DNA of 55,413 bases. Source: Spirochaetes bacterium RBG_16_49_21. GTDB taxonomy: Bacteria > Spirochaetota > UBA4802 > UBA5550. The notes under the pieces were generated by a model that saw nothing but the letters and a program-made list of their open reading frames with translations, was not told the origin of the DNA and searched no databases. Below are positions 50,623-55,413 of this stretch, piece after piece (position 1 is the stretch's first letter; each line of letters starts with the position of its first letter). The DNA lies in NCBI GenBank assembly GCA_001829495.1, contig MIBJ01000017.1, forward strand, positions 27,914 to 83,326, written 5' to 3'. A program made the position numbers and the translations under genes.

Positions 50623-52128
50623 TTGCTGACCGCGGATAAAAAAAGCTATACCATACATCCAACAGACTACAAAAGGGCGATCGCCAGAGGCGCAGATTTC
50701 TACATTAGGTTTTCCAACTTCACCCTGGATGTTGAAGGAGCGCTGGCGAAAAGTATCCGGCGCTATCTTGAGCATTATGACCTGAACTATATAAAAAATG
50801 AGATCATCAATATCGTCAAGGAGCTTGCCAATAACGCCGTTAAGGCGAATGTAAAAAGAATATATTTCAAGCGCAAGAACATGGACATAGGCAAAATCGA
50901 AGATTACCGCGCCGCTATGGAGACATTCAAGGATGAGATATATACGGCAGGAAATGCGGATTACTTCGATCAGCTTGAAAAATCCAATCTGACCGTCCGG
51001 GTCTCCTTCAAGACCACCGACAATTTCCTCTTCATCAACGTCATCAACAACGTTCCCCTGCTGGAACAGGAGCTTTCCCGGATAAATGCCCGCATCAAGA
51101 AGGCATACAAGTATAAAGATATCTCCGAAGCCTTCGAAGAGGCGCTCGATGACTCTGAGGGCGCCGGCCTCGGGCTCATTATGGCGTTGATGATATTTAA
51201 AAACATGGGGATGCCCGCCGATAGCTTCAGGATCTACCGGAAAAATAAGCTTACGATCGCCGCAATAGCCATCCCGCAAACCATGGAAAAAATCCGGTCC
51301 CGGATTAAGATCGCCGAAGAAATACTCCGGGAGATAGAAGAAATACCCGCTTCCCCGGAAAATATCATCAGGATACAAAAACTCTGCGTGAATCCCGACC
51401 CCTCCATCCGCGAACTCGCCAAGGCGATTTCGATGGATCCCGGAATCACCACTGCGATACTCAAGCTGGCTAACTCGGCAGGGTACATCTCGCTCAAGAG
51501 AACCGAGACCATCGAGGATACAGTCAAGGTCATCGGAATAAAGGGGATCAACGCCCTGCTCCTTGCCGCAGGGGTGCGGGAAGTGGTCGACCAACGGTAC
51601 AAGCGCTCCGAATCGGCCTGGCTTGACTCGTACAAGCGGGCGTCCTACGCGCAGAAGATGGCCATTCAGCTTAACAGAACCAGGGTGAGCTGCTTCACCT
51701 ATCTCGCCGCCCTCCTCGCCGATATCGGATATATCGCGATGCTCTCCCTGAAACCGGAGCTCTTCAGGAAGCTCCAGGAAATCGCCGGATTCAAGGGGAT
51801 CGGGAATTCCGATCTGCTTGAAGAAATCAGCCTCGGTCTCTCTCACAGCACCCTCGGCGGGATGATTCTCAAGAAGTGGAACTTCAACGATTCCCTGATC
51901 CAGACCGTCGAATACCACGAACGGCCGCACCGGGCCCCGAAAAATTTGAAGCAGATCATCTATCTCGTATATCTCGCCGACTGCATGGTGGAGATAGACA
52001 AGGGACGCTTCCGCTATGAGTCAATCGACGAGGATGTGACCGATTACTTCAACCTTTCGGACAAACAATCGCTTAAGCTTCTCCACAATATCCTCCGCAA
52101 AGCGCATGAACAGGAGAGCGGTGCGTAG
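50623..52128 (+). CDS. GHKL ATPase-HDOD fusion protein
   Basis: The 501-residue protein joins two signalling domains. Residues about 40-215 look like an RsbW/histidine-kinase-type ATPase: IVKELANNAVKANVKR (N box) and GAGLGLIMALM (G box), without a phospho-acceptor His region. Residues about 235-440 are an HDOD domain: LCVNPDPSIRELAKAISMDPGITTAILKLANSA, read as two motifs, and LAALLADIGYIAMLSL. No membrane segment is seen. The start is TTG with AAAGGA 10 bases upstream. It is divergent from the degenerate receiver gene, a likely partner. Confidence 0.83.
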   Translation: MLTADKKSYTIHPTDYKRAIARGADFYIRFSNFTLDVEGALAKSIRRYLEHYDLNYIKNEIINIVKELANNAVKANVKRIYFKRKNMDIGKIEDYRAAMETFKDEIYTAGNADYFDQLEKSNLTVRVSFKTTDNFLFINVINNVPLLEQELSRINARIKKAYKYKDISEAFEEALDDSEGAGLGLIMALMIFKNMGMPADSFRIYRKNKLTIAAIAIPQTMEKIRSRIKIAEEILREIEEIPASPENIIRIQKLCVNPDPSIRELAKAISMDPGITTAILKLANSAGYISLKRTETIEDTVKVIGIKGINALLLAAGVREVVDQRYKRSESAWLDSYKRASYAQKMAIQLNRTRVSCFTYLAALLADIGYIAMLSLKPELFRKLQEIAGFKGIGNSDLLEEISLGLSHSTLGGMILKKWNFNDSLIQTVEYHERPHRAPKNLKQIIYLVYLADCMVEIDKGRFRYESIDEDVTDYFNLSDKQSLKLLHNILRKAHEQESGA

Positions 52129-52214
52129 TACTATCAAATAAATTACTTGACGAAAATCATTTTTCGAACGAATTTTCAGTTATTTTTTATTCAGAAACGT
52201 AACGGGCGGATAAC

Positions 52215-53111
52215 ATGTACTTACAAGATCTTATAGCCAAATTGAATGAATACTGGGCCGGTCAGGGATGCCTCATACTGCAGGGATACGACCTTGAAGT
52301 AGGCGCCGGAACATTCAATCCCGCAACCTTTCTGAGAGTGCTGGGACCCGAGCCCTGGAAGGCGGCGTACGTGGAACCCTCGCGGAGACCGACGGACGGA
52401 AGGTATGGAGACAACCCGAATCGCCTGCAGCACTATTATCAGTACCAGGTAATACTCAAGCCCTCACCGGGCGAGGTGCAGGACCACTATCTCGACTCCC
52501 TGCGCTATCTGGGGATAAAGCTTGAAGAGCATGACGTCCGCTTCGTGGAAGACGACTGGGAATCTCCCACCCTGGGCGCGGCCGGCCTTGGATGGGAGGT
52601 ATGGCTTGACGGGATGGAGATCACCCAGTTCACCTATTTTCAGCAATGCGGGAGCCTCGAGCTGTCCCCCATATCGGTTGAGCTTACCTACGGGATCGAG
52701 CGGATCTGCATGTACATTCAGGATAAGGACAGCATTTTTGACGTCCTCTGGAACAAGGATATCACCTACCGCGATGTTCATCGCCAGGGGGAGTATGAAT
52801 TCTCTCACTACAATTTCAATATCGCCGATATTGATTTGCATTTCAAACTCTTCGATCTGTATGAAAAGGAGTGTCTGGCTATACTCTTCTTCCCGGGAGT
52901 ACGGAGCGTGCTGCCGGCGTATGACTATGTCCTGAAATGCTCACACGTTTTTAATATGCTCGATGCGCGGGGAGCCATTTCCGTGACGGAGCGGGTCGGA
53001 TACATAACCCGCGTGCGGAACATTGCACGGCGGTGTGCAGAGCAGTATGTTGCAATCCGGGAGGAGATGGGATTCCCGCTTCTTAAAGAAACAACAGCCG
53101 GGGCCGTTTGA
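52215..53111 (+). CDS. glyQ: Glycine-tRNA ligase alpha subunit
   Basis: The 298-residue protein is the catalytic alpha subunit of the bacterial alpha2-beta2 glycyl-tRNA synthetase. Motifs are [45 protein letters not shown] and [11 protein letters not shown]. Length is normal. glyS, usually next to glyQ, is not in the window: the following gene is a DHH phosphoesterase whose ATG overlaps the glyQ stop as TGATG. GGGCGG precedes the ATG. The upstream gap (52129-52214) has TTGACG and an AT-rich hairpin but no firm promoter. Confidence 0.95.
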   Translation: MYLQDLIAKLNEYWAGQGCLILQGYDLEVGAGTFNPATFLRVLGPEPWKAAYVEPSRRPTDGRYGDNPNRLQHYYQYQVILKPSPGEVQDHYLDSLRYLGIKLEEHDVRFVEDDWESPTLGAAGLGWEVWLDGMEITQFTYFQQCGSLELSPISVELTYGIERICMYIQDKDSIFDVLWNKDITYRDVHRQGEYEFSHYNFNIADIDLHFKLFDLYEKECLAILFFPGVRSVLPAYDYVLKCSHVFNMLDARGAISVTERVGYITRVRNIARRCAEQYVAIREEMGFPLLKETTAGAV

Positions 53112-54094
53112 TGAAAGAAAATTTCATCAATCTCGACAGATTTCTTTCCCAGAATGATAAATTCATCATATCAACTCATGAGAGCCCGGACTGGGACGGA
53201 CTCGGCAGCGAGGTCGCCCTGTTTGAGCTCCTGAAAAGCCTGGGCAAAAAGCCCCTCATCGTAAACTCCGATCCGACGCCGGATACCTTTTTTTTCCTGG
53301 ACCTTGAGCACGACATCAATGTCCTGGACGGGTCATTTACCCTGCCCTCCGATATCCGGGAGTACTCCCAATTCGTTCTGGATACCAACGACTATAGCAA
53401 CATCGGCACGCTTTCTCAAATATTGAAAGACACGGTGCGGGAGTACTTCATAATCGACCACCACGAGGGCGACGCGGGAAAGGCAGGGCCCAACTTCATC
53501 AGGGTTGGGGCATCCTCCGTATGCGAGATCGTCTACCAGATCATCCGCCACTATGAGCGCCCCATTACCCTAAGGTCCGCGCAGGCGCTCTTCGCCGGAA
53601 TCGTGTTCGACACCGGGTCCTTCGTGTACCCCAAGACCTCGCCGGAGACGTTCAGAATAGCCGCCCACCTGGTCGAGCTCGGCGTCACTCCCTTTTTCAT
53701 CCACGAGCAGATATACGAACAGAATGCTCTCTCAAGCTTTGAGCTCCGGGGACGCATACTCTCAACGATAGAGATCATCTACGGCGGAAAGCTCGTAGCC
53801 ATGAAGCTCACGCCGGAAATGCTCAAGGAAACCGGCGCTTCCTTTACCGAAGGGGAGCCCGCGATCAACATACCGCTCGGCGTCAAGGGCGTTGTTGCAA
53901 GCCTGCTCATAAAACAGGACCTCAGCGGCCCGGTGAAGGTGAGCATGAGGACCAAGGGTGACCTGGACGTCAGCCGCATAGCAATCGAGAACGGGGGCGG
54001 AGGCCATAAGAACGCAGCCGGATATAAATCGAAGCTTTCCGTTGATGAGACGTACCGGCTGGCCATAAAACAGATGGGAGGGTTTTTTTTATAG
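53111..54094 (+). CDS. DHH-family phosphoesterase (NrnA-like)
   Basis: The 327-residue protein has the DHH motifs THESPDWDGLGS, VLDTNDYSN, IIDHHEGDA and GIVFDTGSF, and a DHHA1 domain with GGGGHKNAAGY at the end. Related NrnA enzymes degrade short oligoribonucleotides and pAp with Mn2+. Its start overlaps the glyQ stop, so translation is coupled; TTG at 53108 is less likely. The link to GlyQ is contextual only. Confidence 0.9.
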   Translation: MKENFINLDRFLSQNDKFIISTHESPDWDGLGSEVALFELLKSLGKKPLIVNSDPTPDTFFFLDLEHDINVLDGSFTLPSDIREYSQFVLDTNDYSNIGTLSQILKDTVREYFIIDHHEGDAGKAGPNFIRVGASSVCEIVYQIIRHYERPITLRSAQALFAGIVFDTGSFVYPKTSPETFRIAAHLVELGVTPFFIHEQIYEQNALSSFELRGRILSTIEIIYGGKLVAMKLTPEMLKETGASFTEGEPAINIPLGVKGVVASLLIKQDLSGPVKVSMRTKGDLDVSRIAIENGGGGHKNAAGYKSKLSVDETYRLAIKQMGGFFL

Positions 54095-54200
54095 ACTGCC
54101 GGCGCAATCAGCATTATAATTAATAAAAGGGATCCCTTTCCATAAGAATCATCGCACGGGGAAATCTTAAAAAAATTTTAGTGAAATGGAGTATATTATT

Positions 54201-54500
54201 ATGGAAGATAAAAAAAACTATCTGCAAAAAATGGCTGACAAGCTCGTCGAATGGGATCGGAAGATCGAAGACCTGAAAAAGAAGAGCACTGAGGCCGCGT
54301 CTATAATGAAAGAGGACTATCAAAAAATGGCAGAGGAATTAAAAGACAAAAAAAAGACTGCTGAGGAAAAACTGGCCCTGCTTAAAAGCGCCGGCGGAGA
54401 AGGCTGGGAAGAGCTTAAAAAAGGCGCGGACCGGGCGCTCGGCGAACTTTCCGAGGCAGCCACCAGAGCGCTGTCGAAATTCAGGCAGAAGCCCCATTAA
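54201..54500 (+). CDS. Coiled-coil small protein
   Basis: The 99-residue protein is highly charged and nearly all helical, with Lys/Glu heptads over about 5-65, then GWEELKKGADRALGELSEAA, a tail like that of sll1863-type stress coiled-coil proteins. No membrane segment. GGAG lies 10 bases before the ATG at 54201; an ATG at 54186 is the alternative. The role is unknown, possibly stress or membrane association. Confidence 0.7.
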   Translation: MEDKKNYLQKMADKLVEWDRKIEDLKKKSTEAASIMKEDYQKMAEELKDKKKTAEEKLALLKSAGGEGWEELKKGADRALGELSEAATRALSKFRQKPH

Positions 54501-54561
54501 ACGGGGAATCCCCGCGCACGGAGAGGGCCGCTGTAATAATTGTAGCAGAACCAACTAAGCC

Positions 54562-55374
54562 TTGAAGAAAAAGAGCTGTCTTCCCATACTGGTGGTTATC
54601 CCGCACGGCGGCATGCAGGTACCGGATGAATTATCCGGCTATGAAGCGGTAAGCGAATTTGACCTTTTCATACAATCAGACACCTGCGCCAACGATCTGT
54701 TTTATTTCAACAGCAATGTGGCGGACACGATAAAAACCGATATCTCGCGTCTTTTTATAGACGTAGATAAGCCGTACACCGCCTTGCCCTCGGATGGAGG
54801 CGGCGTGGTCAAAAAAACCACCCTCTATGGAAAGCCGGTATACCATGAGGACATGTTCCCGGACGAAATCGCGATAGCGAACATGCTCAGGCGATATTAC
54901 TTCCCCTTCCACGACTCTATAAAAAATACGATAAATGCCGGCGCCATAGAGCTCATTCTTGAATGCCATACCATGATGGCGGTGGGCCCGAAGCTATCCT
55001 CCGATCCGGGAAAACCGCGGCCCCTCGTTCAGCTCGAGCATATGATCCCCCTCAACGATACCGTAGTAAACACCTGCGAGGAAACCCTGGCATGCAGCCT
55101 GCTGGAATATTTTGAAAAGTCCTTCTATAAGGAAGACGGCACCATTGCGCAAAGATATGCGATCAAGCGCGGCGCCTCCGACGGTTTCATATTAAACAGT
55201 TTCGGGAAAGGAAGAATCCCCATAATCCGCATATCCATATCACGCGCGCTCTTTCTGAATGATACATATTTCAACTCGGATTATCTGCGGGTGGACGAAT
55301 TACGGATTCAGCAACTAAAAAAATTGATCTGGTCAGCAGTGGAAAAATTTTTTATTAAAAATTTTAAATTGTAG
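54562..55374 (+). CDS. N-formylglutamate amidohydrolase-family protein
   Basis: The 270-residue protein has VVIPHGGMQVPDEL near residue 11, DISRLFIDVDKPYTA near 65, and ILECHTMM near 130, as in the FGase family of zinc amidohydrolases. The His, Asp/Glu and His of these motifs are the likely metal ligands. The family acts on N-formylglutamate from histidine breakdown, but many members are of unknown substrate. The start is TTG with a weak ribosome site, and no ATG is available nearby upstream. No histidine-degradation gene is adjacent. Confidence 0.8.
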   Translation: MKKKSCLPILVVIPHGGMQVPDELSGYEAVSEFDLFIQSDTCANDLFYFNSNVADTIKTDISRLFIDVDKPYTALPSDGGGVVKKTTLYGKPVYHEDMFPDEIAIANMLRRYYFPFHDSIKNTINAGAIELILECHTMMAVGPKLSSDPGKPRPLVQLEHMIPLNDTVVNTCEETLACSLLEYFEKSFYKEDGTIAQRYAIKRGASDGFILNSFGKGRIPIIRISISRALFLNDTYFNSDYLRVDELRIQQLKKLIWSAVEKFFIKNFKL

Positions 55375-55387
55375 GGGGCGATCCACA

Positions 55388-55413
55388 GAAGGCGGGGATG
55401 CGCATCCCCGCCT
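55388..55413. repeat. 28-base palindrome family, copy 4 (cut by the window end)
   Basis: GAAGGCGGGGATGC is followed by GCATCCCCGCCT, ending at the last base of the window. It matches the family at 36134, 50495 and 50577 and is the closest to the consensus. Confidence 0.75.

Noticed and set aside
50449-51930. 493-codon open frame on the minus strand
   Set aside because: It is antisense to the ATPase-HDOD gene, which has recognisable domains; the antisense product shows no motif.
1-55413. tRNA, rRNA and riboswitch genes
   Set aside because: I looked for cloverleaf-type conserved arms and known leader motifs and saw none that I could support; a covariance-model scan would be needed to exclude them.

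Overview
The window is bacterial chromosome of about 50% GC and most likely comes from a member of the Spirochaetota. The main reason is the flagellar block at 17.4-25.1 kb. It carries two tandem short FlaB-type core flagellins (281 and 283 residues, with no variable central domain), FlaG, FliD and two unrecognised proteins. The 7TMR-DISM receptor, the STAS/RsbW-type switching genes and the long families of hypothetical proteins fit that assignment. I cannot name a genus. I see no rRNA, tRNA, CRISPR array, phage or transposase gene. No gene is cut by either edge.

Layout. 0.2-3.4 kb: DUF2905 protein, ExbB-ExbD-TonB energy-transducing unit, then an AT-rich patch of small unknown genes. 3.4-6.6 kb: minus-strand operon of a Cys-rich 65-residue protein, a hydantoinase/oxoprolinase-type ATPase and a histone-deacetylase-fold amidohydrolase. 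6.6-7.1 kb: foldback repeat. 7.1-15.8 kb: orphan ParA, polysaccharide deacetylase, lipoprotein, sialic-acid-type synthase, DUF4143 ATPase, glycerol kinase, stand-alone MshEN-like protein, SGNH lipoprotein, IlvE. 15.9-25.1 kb: ArgH and the flagellar block. 25.3-28.6 kb: PanB facing a three-gene purine operon (PurN, PurO-type IMP cyclohydrolase, stand-alone AICAR formyltransferase). 28.7-36.1 kb: STAS, 7TMR-DISM/PAS/ATPase receptor, QueC, ComF, a second STAS, polyprenyl synthase, a mini-TPR protein, bactofilin, radical SAM enzyme. 36.2-40.8 kb: a four-gene respiratory operon in the order cytochrome c, molybdopterin-family subunit, Fe-S subunit, NrfD, which matches the Qrc menaquinone reductase. 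41.1-49.8 kb: sensor-like protein, MORN-repeat lipoprotein, sterol-desaturase-fold protein, second prenyl synthase, orphan HisF, tail-anchored protein. 49.9-55.4 kb: degenerate receiver divergent from an ATPase-HDOD fusion, orphan GlyQ coupled to a DHH phosphoesterase, coiled-coil protein, N-formylglutamate amidohydrolase-like protein.

How the parts may work together (inference). The flagellins, FlaG and FliD build the filament; the NeuB-type synthase could supply a nonulosonic acid for surface or flagellin glycosylation. The purine operon carries out three folate-pathway steps with IMP cyclohydrolase and formyltransferase on separate proteins. The Qrc-like complex would pass electrons from periplasmic cytochromes to the quinone pool. 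Two STAS proteins and at least two GHKL-ATPase proteins suggest partner-switching control rather than classical two-component control.

The other notable layer is repetitive. Intergenic spaces are populated by at least four families of foldback or palindromic sequence, several with matched terminal inverted repeats, which look like non-autonomous mobile elements. Gene calls rest on translation, motif recognition and context; no database search was possible.
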